29,322 bases of DNA from JBMYYR01 sp049609625 (GTDB lineage: Bacteria; Bacteroidota; Bacteroidia; Flavobacteriales; CAJXXR01), in the NCBI GenBank assembly GCA_049609625.1, contig JBMYYR010000026.1:1-29322 (forward strand), written 5' to 3'. The notes beneath the pieces were generated by a model. The model searched no databases. It saw only the letters and a list, made by a program, of their open reading frames with translations, and was not told the DNA's origin. Positions within the stretch are counted from its first letter, which is position 1, and each line of letters opens with the position of its first letter. Both the position numbers and the translations under genes were made by a program. Below, piece by piece: positions 14,239-21,417 of the stretch.

Positions 14239-15252
14239 CTATGACGAAAACCTTAAATACTGCTTAGAGGACTCCACAATCTGACTCTCAAGTTCATTGT
14301 ACTGAAAATCAAAATGTTCGCTAAGTTTTTTATTAGAATAGGCCTTGTGTCTTGAAACGGTTTTGAACAAATCCCAGGATAAAGTTCTGTTTTTTCCGAA
14401 CAGCACACGAAACCATTCTATGATTAATGCAAACATGGCAAGTCTTGAACTTGCTATTTTTTTTGGAGCTGGATTTCCAAAAGATATTGACATCCACGCG
14501 CTGACTTGTTTGTAGGTCAAATTGTTGGAAGACAAAATAAAACGCTCGCCCGAGCAAGTGCTTTGAGCCATCTGCCAAAGCGCCTTACATAGGTCCTGAA
14601 TGCCAATAAAACCATTGCTTCCGCTGGCATAATAAGGAAAATTGTTGTAGGCCATTTTGAACATCGCCGTACTGCTTTTTGAGGATGGATAAACGCCCAA
14701 AACGATGGAAGGCATGGCGATACAGGCTTCTAAACCTTCGGCAATACCTCGCCAAATTTCTAATTCGGACAAATATTTACTTTTTGAATAGGGCGAATGT
14801 GCTTGGTCGGCGTCCCAGTAGCAAGATTCGTCTATTTCTGTGCCTTCTGGCGATGAGCCCAAAGCCGCAACGGAGCTTAGATGAACAAAACGAATAGCTG
14901 CTCGATTCAAACTCACATTAACTAAATTTCTGCTAATCAGCACATTATTCTCAATCATTTGCTCAGCTTCTTTTTTGTTGAAAGAGACTTGAGCAGCACA
15001 ATGGAAAAGCAAGCTGTCGTTAATCAAAAGATCTTCACAAAAACTAATGTCGAGCAAATCTCCAGAAAGCCATTCAATATCTTCAATAAACTGATTATCA
15101 ATGTCTTGATCAATCAAAAACTGAATTAATTCCTGACGTTTGTCTTCTGTCCGAAAAGGGATGCGAATCTTGTCTTCAACTTTGTTTTTGAGAAGAAAAC
15201 TCAACAAATGTGCGCCAACCAATCCCGTTGCTCCAGTAATTATGATATTCAT
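14239..15252 (-). CDS. NAD(P)-dependent epimerase/dehydratase (extended SDR)
   Basis: 337 aa. Rossmann nucleotide-binding motif GATGLVGAH at residues 7-15, the FHCAAQVSF block at 83-91, catalytic Ser in VHLSSVAALG (about 126) and YSKSK with Tyr155 and Lys159. This is the extended short-chain dehydrogenase fold, as in dihydroflavonol reductases and sugar epimerases. A bulky-residue PSIVLGVYPSSKS segment follows in the substrate side. The substrate cannot be told from sequence. It is transcribed away from the LuxE-like gene, with a TACCTTTG box at plus 15272-15279 and a shared palindrome. Confidence 0.88.
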   Translation of the reverse strand: MNIIITGATGLVGAHLLSFLLKNKVEDKIRIPFRTEDKRQELIQFLIDQDIDNQFIEDIEWLSGDLLDISFCEDLLINDSLLFHCAAQVSFNKKEAEQMIENNVLISRNLVNVSLNRAAIRFVHLSSVAALGSSPEGTEIDESCYWDADQAHSPYSKSKYLSELEIWRGIAEGLEACIAMPSIVLGVYPSSKSSTAMFKMAYNNFPYYASGSNGFIGIQDLCKALWQMAQSTCSGERFILSSNNLTYKQVSAWMSISFGNPAPKKIASSRLAMFALIIEWFRVLFGKNRTLSWDLFKTVSRHKAYSNKKLSEHFDFQYNELESQIVESSKQYLRFSS

Positions 15253-15271
15253 AGACTCGTCAATTTGACTT

Positions 15272-15332
15272 CAAAGGTAAGTTCTATTCAGAACATTTTT
15301 GAGCTTTTCGGGTTTAAAAAAATGTATTTTTG
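15272..15332. promoter_or_regulatory. Divergent promoter region with a palindrome
   Basis: Minus strand: TACCTTTG (plus 15272-15279) for the epimerase. Plus strand: TATTTTTG (15325-15332) for the LuxE-like gene, with TTTG at 15298-15301 (spacing 23, slightly long). Between the two -7 boxes lies GTTCT-ATTC-AGAAC (15281-15294), a candidate operator that could coordinate both genes. Confidence 0.5.
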
Positions 15333-15349
15333 CGCAGTAAGTTTTTTTT

Positions 15350-16324
15350 ATGACCACAACAGCGCTCGAACAAGCTATTTTTACCATTTCATCCGACCAA
15401 GAATTTGAGGCCTTAGCGATGGAAATTTTCCATTATCAGGCTAAAGCCAATCCGGTTTATCGAGAATATTTAGCTCACATCAATCGAAAAATACCAGAAT
15501 GTGTTTCTGAGATTCCGTTTATGCCTATTTCGTTTTTCAAAACACATCGGGTGTCTTGCAAAACCGAAACGTCTTGCGTGTTTAGGAGTAGCGGCACAGG
15601 AAAAGAAGGCCTGAGTCAGCATCTTGTTTTTGATGAGAAACTATATCATACCTCAGCCCGAAAAGGCTTTGAGCATGCTTATGGCTCTCCTGATGAGTTC
15701 GCCATTTTGGCTTTGTTGCCCAATTATTTAGAGCGGAAAGATTCGTCTTTAGTGTCGATGATAGATCAATTTCTGAACACCAACACACAAGCCGAAAGTG
15801 GCTTCTATCTTTATGACCATCAAGCACTTTATGAGCAACTTAAAGCGCTCGAAGCTCAAAAAAAACCAACGCTATTAATTGGTGTTAGCTTTGCCTTGTT
15901 AGATTTTTTTGAAGCTTATAACATTAATCTAAAACACACCATCGTGATGGAAACGGGCGGCATGAAAGGCCGGCGAAAAGAACTGACTAGAACTGCTTTG
16001 CATCAGATTTTGAAAGACGCAACAGGACTCCAAAATATACATTCGGAATACGGCATGACCGAATTACTTTCTCAGGCCTATGCCAAAACAGAAGGTCGGT
16101 TTGTATGTCCAAATTGGATGAACGTTTTGCCTGGAGACCCTGAAGATCCATTTGGTTGGTCGAAAAAAGCACATGGTCAGCTCAAAATCATTGATCTTGC
16201 CAACCTGTACTCCTGTTCGTTTATCCAAACTCAAGATCTAGGAAAATTTTATCCTGATGGAAGTTTTGAAGTCCTCGGAAGATTAGATTATTCTGATTTA
16301 AGAGGTTGTAACTTAATGGTTTAA
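15350..16324 (+). CDS. LuxE-like acyl-protein synthetase family protein
   Basis: 324 aa. Residues 55-100 hold the LuxE-type region IPFMPISFFKTHRV and VFRSSGTGKEG (about 78-87), the Ser/Gly/Thr loop of adenylate-forming acyl-activating enzymes. NIHSEYGMTELLSQAY (about 233-248) corresponds to the adenylate-binding motif, and the C-terminus FIQTQDLGKFYPDGSFEVLGRLD is the usual D-x-G...GR(L)D hinge block. Such proteins activate a carboxylate as acyl-AMP; no luciferase genes are here, so bioluminescence is not implied. The C-terminal lid domain of larger ligases is absent, as in LuxE. Its stop codon overlaps the convergent gene by 4 nt. ATG 15350 follows a TATTTTTG box by 17 nt. Confidence 0.82.
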   Translation: MTTTALEQAIFTISSDQEFEALAMEIFHYQAKANPVYREYLAHINRKIPECVSEIPFMPISFFKTHRVSCKTETSCVFRSSGTGKEGLSQHLVFDEKLYHTSARKGFEHAYGSPDEFAILALLPNYLERKDSSLVSMIDQFLNTNTQAESGFYLYDHQALYEQLKALEAQKKPTLLIGVSFALLDFFEAYNINLKHTIVMETGGMKGRRKELTRTALHQILKDATGLQNIHSEYGMTELLSQAYAKTEGRFVCPNWMNVLPGDPEDPFGWSKKAHGQLKIIDLANLYSCSFIQTQDLGKFYPDGSFEVLGRLDYSDLRGCNLMV

Positions 16325-16677
16325 AATTCCACACCTTGTTCTTCAAAATAATAAACCAACGACTCTTTCATGAGTTCATTTTGTTTTTTTGGACTTAAAG
16401 GCGGCATGGTTTTGTTCAATTTATAGTGAGGCCAACCTTCGTCGTCGGTTTTATCGAAACTATAATAATCAAATCTCGAAAGTAATTTACAAATGGCAAT
16501 GTGCAATAAATCCATCTTTTCGTCTTTAGAAAACTCTTTAAATCCTTTCCCAAGCTCCTGAATACCAACAAAAAACAAAATAGCTTGTAGATCCAATTTT
16601 TCTTCGCCCTGAGCAAAACGTTCCGACATAAAGTCAACTATTTTCTCCCATTTTACATCAATATCTTGTGTTGTCAT
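16321..16677 (-). CDS. Conserved 118-aa protein of unknown function
   Basis: Starts MTTQDIDVKWEKIVDFMSER and has helical segments (LDLQAILFFVGIQELGKGF, DEKMDLLHIAICKLLSRFDY) followed by GWPHYKLNKTMPPLSPKKQN and a C-terminal helix. No membrane segment or signal peptide. I recall proteins of this look in Bacteroidota without assigned function. Convergent with the LuxE-like gene (4-nt overlap of the stop codons, no terminator between) and divergent from the CvpA-family gene, whose start is 50 nt away. Confidence 0.7.
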   Translation of the reverse strand: MTTQDIDVKWEKIVDFMSERFAQGEEKLDLQAILFFVGIQELGKGFKEFSKDEKMDLLHIAICKLLSRFDYYSFDKTDDEGWPHYKLNKTMPPLSPKKQNELMKESLVYYFEEQGVEF

Positions 16678-16727
16678 CTTTTTCTTGTAATTTTAGTGCA
16701 AATTTACAGATTTCAATCCGAATTTAC

Positions 16728-17324
16728 ATGGAACTAAACCAACAGCTTTCCGCATTCAATTGGCTCGACTTTCTCATCGCCATTCCCATTGCTATTTATA
16801 TGATAAAAGGTTTTCAAAAAGGCCTAGTACATGCCCTGGCATCTTTTGCTGGTCTAATTTTGGGTGTATTTGGTGCGATGTTGTTTCTAGATCAAATCCG
16901 AAACTACCTTCAAGACCACCTTCAGCTTAGTCAAAGCGTGTTGACTATCATTGCTTTTCTTATTATTTTTAGCTGTATTGTTTTGGCAGTTAAATTGTTA
17001 GGAAAAATCTTAACTAATTTATTCAAAGCCGTAGCTTTAGGCTTTGTCAATCGTTTGGCTGGACTTATTTTTGGATTTATCACTTCATTTTTAGTGGTTG
17101 GCTTAGCTGTTTATGCACTCAACAATGTAGACGAACGTTTTAAATTACTATCCCCAGAAACCAAATCTGAAAGTAAACTTTATAAGCCTGTGCTTTCGGT
17201 TATGCCCAAAGTATTATCTATTTTGGATATGTATGAGTGGAAAAAAATTTTAAATCCGAATACTTATATTAAAGTTGATTCAGGTCAACAAACGGATGAA
17301 GATACTTTTGAGGATATAGAATAA
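16728..17324 (+). CDS. CvpA-family inner-membrane protein
   Basis: 198 aa from ATG 16728 (MELNQQLSAFNWLDFLIAIP); an in-frame upstream start would run into the divergent gene. Four hydrophobic segments: LDFLIAIPIAIYMIKGF, ALASFAGLILGVFGAMLFL, VLTIIAFLIIFSCIVLAVKL and AGLIFGFITSFLVVGLAVYA. The YMIKGFQKGLVHALASFAGL segment and the short soluble tail match CvpA (PF02674), named for a role in colicin V production in E. coli and more broadly in envelope homeostasis. The acidic tail (about 150-198) is cytoplasmic or periplasmic depending on topology. No clear promoter; TAATTTTA at 16688-16695 is a weak -7 match. Confidence 0.88.
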   Translation: MELNQQLSAFNWLDFLIAIPIAIYMIKGFQKGLVHALASFAGLILGVFGAMLFLDQIRNYLQDHLQLSQSVLTIIAFLIIFSCIVLAVKLLGKILTNLFKAVALGFVNRLAGLIFGFITSFLVVGLAVYALNNVDERFKLLSPETKSESKLYKPVLSVMPKVLSILDMYEWKKILNPNTYIKVDSGQQTDEDTFEDIE

Positions 17325-17386
17325 CAACCAAGAGCTCTTTTTGTTTTACTACCATGGAAAAACACGCAAGCTAACAACTGATTATC

Positions 17387-17539
17387 ATGAATTTAGAGCA
17401 AATCAAAGATGCTTTAGAAAGTAGTTTATCTCTTCTAAACGAAGAGTACGAAAGCTTAACGCTTGACGAATTAAAGGAAGAGTATCTGTCTGTCATTCAA
17501 AAGATTGAAAAGGCATTAGACGCTATAGATAATGACTAA
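17387..17539 (+). CDS. Small acidic helical protein, 50 aa, unknown function
   Basis: ATG 17387 opens MNLEQIKDALESSLSLLNEE and continues to TAA 17537-17539. The product is acidic, with heptad-like leucines and isoleucines (LEQIKDALESSLSLL, LKEEYLSVIQKIEKAL), so one or two helices or a small coiled coil are expected; no signal peptide or membrane segment. Codon use matches neighbouring genes. It lies 62 nt after the CvpA-family gene and could share its transcript. I recognise no family. Coding is probable from composition and the clean frame, not proven. Confidence 0.55.
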   Translation: MNLEQIKDALESSLSLLNEEYESLTLDELKEEYLSVIQKIEKALDAIDND

Positions 17540-17718
17540 AAGGTTTTGAATAAAAGAAGAATTTATGCTTAAAATGGATCGGATTGCGCTGCCTGAAGCA
17601 AATTCAAAATCAGTTCAAGGCGCAAAACATTTAGACATCAAGAAAATGTTGTCGGAATTGATATTCTGAAAATAAATGATTTAGTTTTATTTTTAATAAA
17701 CAAAACACGGTTTGAGTA

Positions 17719-18363
17719 ATGCAAAAAAAATTACAAACACACTACCAACACATTTTTGAGAAGGCCTTACTTGAAGACATTTTGGAGGTCGGTAGCCTAA
17801 AGGAAGTCCCCGAAGGACATACCTTGATAGACATAGGATCTTATATTAAAGGGATTCCGCTCATACTCTCGGGTGTAATAAAAGTGCTAAGAGAAGACGA
17901 TAACGGAGACGAACTTCTGTTGTACTATTTGGAACACGGAGAGACCTGCTCGGTAACGATGACGTGTTGTATGGGGCATACCAAAAGTGAAATAAAAGCA
18001 ACTACAGAAACCGCCACACAGCTCATCATGATTCCTGTTGGGAACATGGAAATTTGGGCGTCTAAATATAAATCTTGGAGAAATTTTGTGTTTGAAAGTT
18101 ACCACACGCGTTTAAATGAATTGTTATACGCCGTAGACAACATTGCTTTTCGGAACATGGACAAACGCTTAATCAACTATTTGAGAGAAAAAGTGAGGGT
18201 AAACCTCAGTCATTCTATTAAAAGTACACATCAAGACATTGCCCATGACCTCAATAGCTCTCGAGTTGTCATTTCTCGACTTTTAAAAACTTTGGAAAAT
18301 GCAGGTTGCCTGACTTTACACCGAAACTACATCCAAATTATTAATTTAGATTTAGCTATGTAA
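17719..18363 (+). CDS. Crp/Fnr-family regulator of the sulfur cluster, with a Cys triad
   Basis: 214 aa. A cyclic-nucleotide-binding-type beta-roll spans about residues 15-125 (LIDIGSYIKGIPLILSGVIK, LLLYYLEHGETC), followed by a dimerisation helix and a winged HTH_Crp (about 150-212) with recognition helix SSRVVISRLLKTLENAG. The roll carries Cys77, Cys83 and Cys84 in GETCSVTMTCCMG. It lacks the N-terminal Fe-S cysteines of Fnr and the R-S-A cAMP pocket motif of Crp. I infer a thiol-based signal such as sulfane sulfur. It is the first gene of the sulfur cluster. TGTAAC-N4-GTT palindromes overlap its stop codon and lie upstream of the dioxygenase gene, which makes both downstream units likely targets. 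Confidence 0.88.
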   Translation: MQKKLQTHYQHIFEKALLEDILEVGSLKEVPEGHTLIDIGSYIKGIPLILSGVIKVLREDDNGDELLLYYLEHGETCSVTMTCCMGHTKSEIKATTETATQLIMIPVGNMEIWASKYKSWRNFVFESYHTRLNELLYAVDNIAFRNMDKRLINYLREKVRVNLSHSIKSTHQDIAHDLNSSRVVISRLLKTLENAGCLTLHRNYIQIINLDLAM

Positions 18364-18403
18364 CCTAAGTTGCTTCCAAAAACCAATCGTCTATCTATTT
18401 TTG
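18359..18403 (+). promoter_or_regulatory. Crp-type operator and promoter of the TSUP gene
   Basis: TGTAAC-CTAA-GTTGC (18359-18373) overlaps the stop codon of the regulator. Its centre is 29.5 nt upstream of the first base of TATTTTTG (18396-18403), putting it near -41.5 of the expected start, the class II activator position of Crp/Fnr proteins. The same arrangement is found at 19253-19297. Confidence 0.6.
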
Positions 18404-18424
18404 CCCCAGCTAACAACAAGTATT

Positions 18425-19240
18425 ATGGAGATATTAGAAATTTTAGGTTATGTGTGCGCTCTATTTATAGGGCTTTCTTTAGGATTAATTGGCGGCGGAG
18501 GCTCTATTTTGGCCGTGCCTGTTTTGGCCTATTTATTTGCTATAAATGAAAAAGCTGCCACCGCCTATTCGCTTTTTATTGTGGGCTCGAGTGCTTTGAT
18601 CGGAGGCGCCAAACAGCACCTCAAAGGCTATGTTGATTGGCGAACGGCACTCGTTTTTGGCTTGCCCGCCATTCTTGGGGTCTCGCTAGTGAGGCGTTTT
18701 CTTGTGCCAGCGTTGCCCGAAATTCTATTTACATTTGATGATGGCTTTGAGTTTACCCGCCGTATGGCGATGTTCGGCTTATTTGCTGCGCTGATGATTC
18801 CCGCTGCCTTTTCGATGCTAAAAAAACGAACATCCAAACAAAACAAAGAGTCCGAAGCCGTAAAATATAATTATCCACTCATTCTTTTGGAAGGACTAAT
18901 TGTGGGTGCCATTACAGGTTTGATAGGTGCTGGAGGTGGATTTCTTATCATTCCGGCTTTGGTTCTACTCGCCAATGTAGATATGAAAGTTGCCGTTGGT
19001 ACGTCTTTAATTATTATTGCGTTCAAATCGCTTTTGGGCTTCTTTTTAGGCGATGCGTTGAGTATGGAAATCGACTGGCTTTTTCTTCTTATCTTTACCA
19101 GTATTTCTTTTGTAGGCATTTTTATTGGCTCCTATTTGAGTCATTTTATTGACGGAAGCAAACTCAAAAAAGGCTTTGGCTATTTTATTTTTGTGATGGC
19201 CTTCTTTATTTTTTATATGGAATTTTTCGTCAAACACTAA
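18425..19240 (+). CDS. TSUP-family (TauE/SafE) sulfur-anion transporter
   Basis: 271 aa from ATG 18425 (MEILEILGYVCALFIGLSLG); a TTG at 18401 lies inside the -7 box. Two inverted halves each carry the TSUP glycine motif: GLIGGGGSILAVPVLAYLF near residues 20-38 and GLIGAGGGFLIIPALVLLAN near 164-184, with about eight membrane segments. The family (PF01925) moves sulfite, sulfoacetate or thiosulfate-type anions, usually as an exporter. In this cluster it most likely removes sulfite produced by the persulfide dioxygenase, or moves another sulfur anion. Preceded by a Crp-type operator; separated by 105 nt from the dioxygenase gene, which has its own operator. Confidence 0.9.
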   Translation: MEILEILGYVCALFIGLSLGLIGGGGSILAVPVLAYLFAINEKAATAYSLFIVGSSALIGGAKQHLKGYVDWRTALVFGLPAILGVSLVRRFLVPALPEILFTFDDGFEFTRRMAMFGLFAALMIPAAFSMLKKRTSKQNKESEAVKYNYPLILLEGLIVGAITGLIGAGGGFLIIPALVLLANVDMKVAVGTSLIIIAFKSLLGFFLGDALSMEIDWLFLLIFTSISFVGIFIGSYLSHFIDGSKLKKGFGYFIFVMAFFIFYMEFFVKH

Positions 19241-19252
19241 AAAGTAAGACAA

Positions 19253-19297
19253 TGTAACTCAAGTTACCATCAAACCTAAAAAAGTATACTACTTTAG
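19253..19297 (+). promoter_or_regulatory. Crp-type operator and promoter of the persulfide dioxygenase operon
   Basis: TGTAACT-CA-AGTTACC (19253-19268), a near-perfect palindrome sharing TGTAAC-N4-GTT with the site at 18359-18373. Its centre is 29.5 nt upstream of TACTTTAG (19290-19297, one mismatch to TAnnTTTG), exactly as at the other site. A weak -7 box without a -33 box is what an activator-dependent promoter would look like. Confidence 0.6.
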
Positions 19298-19345
19298 CAT
19301 CATCATTAAACAAGTTTGCGAAAGCGAACACAAAAAACAACACAG

Positions 19346-20752
19346 ATGAACATCGAACAAATTTATACAGGATGCCTAGCTCAAGGCGCCTACTACATTG
19401 AGAGCAAGGGCGAAGTTGCCATTATAGACCCACTCAGAGAAGTGAGCCCCTACCTACAGAGAGCCAAACTCGACAAGGCCAATATTAAATATATTTTTGA
19501 AACACATTTTCATGCCGATTTTGTGAGCGGACACGTAACGCTAGCAAAAGAAACGGGTGCACCTATTGTTTTTGGACCCAACGCAGACCCCTTGTTTGAA
19601 GCCACTATTGCAACAGATGGTCAGGAGTTTAAGCTCGGCGACCTGAGTATTATAGCTCTACATACACCCGGCCACACGATGGAAAGCACCACTTATTTAT
19701 TAAGAGACCAGAACGGAAAAGATCATGCTATTTTTAGTGGAGACACCTTGTTTTTAGGAGACGTAGGACGCCCTGATTTAGCCCAAAAAACAGGTCTAAT
19801 TACAGAAAAAGATTTAGCTGGATATTTATACGACAGCTTGCGCCAAAAAATCATGCCACTAGCTGATGATGTTATTGTATACCCAGCCCACGGTGCAGGA
19901 TCTGCCTGTGGAAAAAACATGATGAAGGAAACCGTAGATACCTTGGGTAACCAAAAACAAATGAACTACGCTTTGCGTGCAGACATGACAAAAGAAGAAT
20001 TTATAGCCGAAGTAATCGACGGTCTGCTGCCTCCGCCAAACTATTTTCCGGCAAACGTAAAACTCAACAAAGAAGGCTACGACGACATAGATGATGTTCT
20101 GAAAAGAGGAACTCAAGCCCTGTCGCCCGAAGCATTTGCAACCATTGCCAACGAAACTGGTGCCGTAATCCTAGATGTTCGCCATCAGGATGAATTTGTG
20201 AAAGGTCATATTCCGAGGTCTATTTTTATTGGACTCGACGGTGGCTTTGCCCCTTGGGTTGGCGCGCTGATTGCCGACGTGAAGCAACCCATCCTTTTGG
20301 TTACGCCACCAGGCCGAGAAGAAGAAGCCGTTACACGACTTTCAAGAGTTGGGTTTGATCAGGCTTTAGGCTATCTAAAAGGCGGGTTTGAGACTTGGAA
20401 ACAAGCCCAGTTGGACTATGACGACATACGTTCGATAAGCGCAGAGGAGTTCAAAAATGAACTTAAAAACTCAAACCAACCAGTCTTTGATGTCCGAAAA
20501 GAAAGCGAATACCTTTCCGAACATGTATTGGGCGCTGTCAACACTCCTTTAGACTTTTTGAATACGCATTTAGCTGAATTTCCCGAAGAACCATTTTTTG
20601 TACATTGTGCCGGAGGCTACAGAAGTGTCATAGCATCTTCTGTCTTAAAAAGTCGTGGTATTCATAACTTAATAGACGTCAAAGGTGGCTTTAAAGCCAT
20701 CCGAGAAGCTGGCGTTGAAGTCTCCGAATTTGTTTGTCCCACAAGCCTTTAA
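19346..20752 (+). CDS. CstB-like persulfide dioxygenase fused to two rhodanese domains
   Basis: 468 aa from ATG 19346. Residues 1-245 are a metallo-beta-lactamase persulfide dioxygenase (ETHE1 type): THFHADFVSGH gives His54, His56, Asp58 and His63; further ligands are His110 (TPGH), Asp133 (SGDTLF) and His182 (YPAHGAG). A first rhodanese domain (about 255-360) has VTPPGRE where the catalytic Cys loop should be, so it is inactive. The second (about 361-465) has an active-site loop HCAGGYRS with Cys421. This order, PDO-pseudorhodanese-rhodanese, is that of Staphylococcus CstB, which turns persulfides into thiosulfate (PDO alone yields sulfite). Cytoplasmic. Own operator upstream; 12 nt before the next gene. 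Often annotated simply as MBL fold metallo-hydrolase. Confidence 0.93.
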   Translation: MNIEQIYTGCLAQGAYYIESKGEVAIIDPLREVSPYLQRAKLDKANIKYIFETHFHADFVSGHVTLAKETGAPIVFGPNADPLFEATIATDGQEFKLGDLSIIALHTPGHTMESTTYLLRDQNGKDHAIFSGDTLFLGDVGRPDLAQKTGLITEKDLAGYLYDSLRQKIMPLADDVIVYPAHGAGSACGKNMMKETVDTLGNQKQMNYALRADMTKEEFIAEVIDGLLPPPNYFPANVKLNKEGYDDIDDVLKRGTQALSPEAFATIANETGAVILDVRHQDEFVKGHIPRSIFIGLDGGFAPWVGALIADVKQPILLVTPPGREEEAVTRLSRVGFDQALGYLKGGFETWKQAQLDYDDIRSISAEEFKNELKNSNQPVFDVRKESEYLSEHVLGAVNTPLDFLNTHLAEFPEEPFFVHCAGGYRSVIASSVLKSRGIHNLIDVKGGFKAIREAGVEVSEFVCPTSL

Positions 20753-20764
20753 AAAAAATTAAAA

Positions 20765-21367
20765 ATGAAAAACATCACTCAAACCGAATGGCAAACCTGT
20801 CTTGCCAAAGATAATAATGCCGTTATTTTGGATGTGAGAACACCAAAAGAATGCGCAGAAGGCATCATAGAAAACGCCATTCAAATTGACTTTTTTGACG
20901 CCTCTACCTTTACATCAACACTTGAAACATTAGATAAATCTAAACACTACTATGTGTATTGCAGAAGTGGCAATAGAAGTGGGCAGGCTTGTCAACTTTT
21001 AGATAGATTGGGCGCCAAAAGCACCTTCAATCTTGAGGGCGGTATGCTGGGCTGGACAGGAGAAACAGTTCTGCCAAGCAATACATCTAAAGACTACAAA
21101 ACAGCCTCTATTGAGGTTCAGAACCTAAAATGCGGAGGTTGTACGGCAACTATTAGCTCCAAATTGGCAGCTCTAAACCTTGTTAGAAACATCGAAATAG
21201 ATGTCGATAAGTCAAGTGTTTCTTTTGATTTTGCTGAGGAAAAAGATATTCAGCTGATCAAAGAAAAATTAAAATCATTAGGCTACCCAGCTACTGATGA
21301 CCAAAATAGCATGATTTCCAAAATGAAATCTGTTTATAGCTGTGCCACCGGAAAATTAAAACAATAA
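20765..21367 (+). CDS. Rhodanese fused to a heavy-metal-associated (HMA) domain
   Basis: 200 aa. Residues 1-105 are a rhodanese domain with LDVRTPKECAEG and the active-site loop YCRSGNRSG (Cys66), which accepts sulfane sulfur as a persulfide. Residues 113-180 are an HMA-type ferredoxin-like domain with LKCGGCTATI (Cys123, Cys126), then IEIDVDKSSVSFDF, as in copper chaperones. The C-terminal tail carries one more Cys (YSCATG). No signal peptide, so cytoplasmic. The Cys pair may bind a metal or relay sulfane sulfur between domains; which is not known to me. 12 nt after the dioxygenase gene, same operon. Fusion is real in the sense that a single uninterrupted frame covers both domains. Confidence 0.88.
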   Translation: MKNITQTEWQTCLAKDNNAVILDVRTPKECAEGIIENAIQIDFFDASTFTSTLETLDKSKHYYVYCRSGNRSGQACQLLDRLGAKSTFNLEGGMLGWTGETVLPSNTSKDYKTASIEVQNLKCGGCTATISSKLAALNLVRNIEIDVDKSSVSFDFAEEKDIQLIKEKLKSLGYPATDDQNSMISKMKSVYSCATGKLKQ

Positions 21368-21417
21368 AAGTATTCGGCTTATAAACCAAACACTTACAAA
21401 CAAAAAAAACAACCTTA

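Noticed and set aside
15350..16324. Bioluminescence (lux) locus
   Set aside because: Only a LuxE-like family protein; no luxAB, luxC or luxD nearby.
17565..17669. 34-aa frame MLKMDRIALPEANSK
   Set aside because: No conserved feature, no promoter, mixed composition; could be chance.
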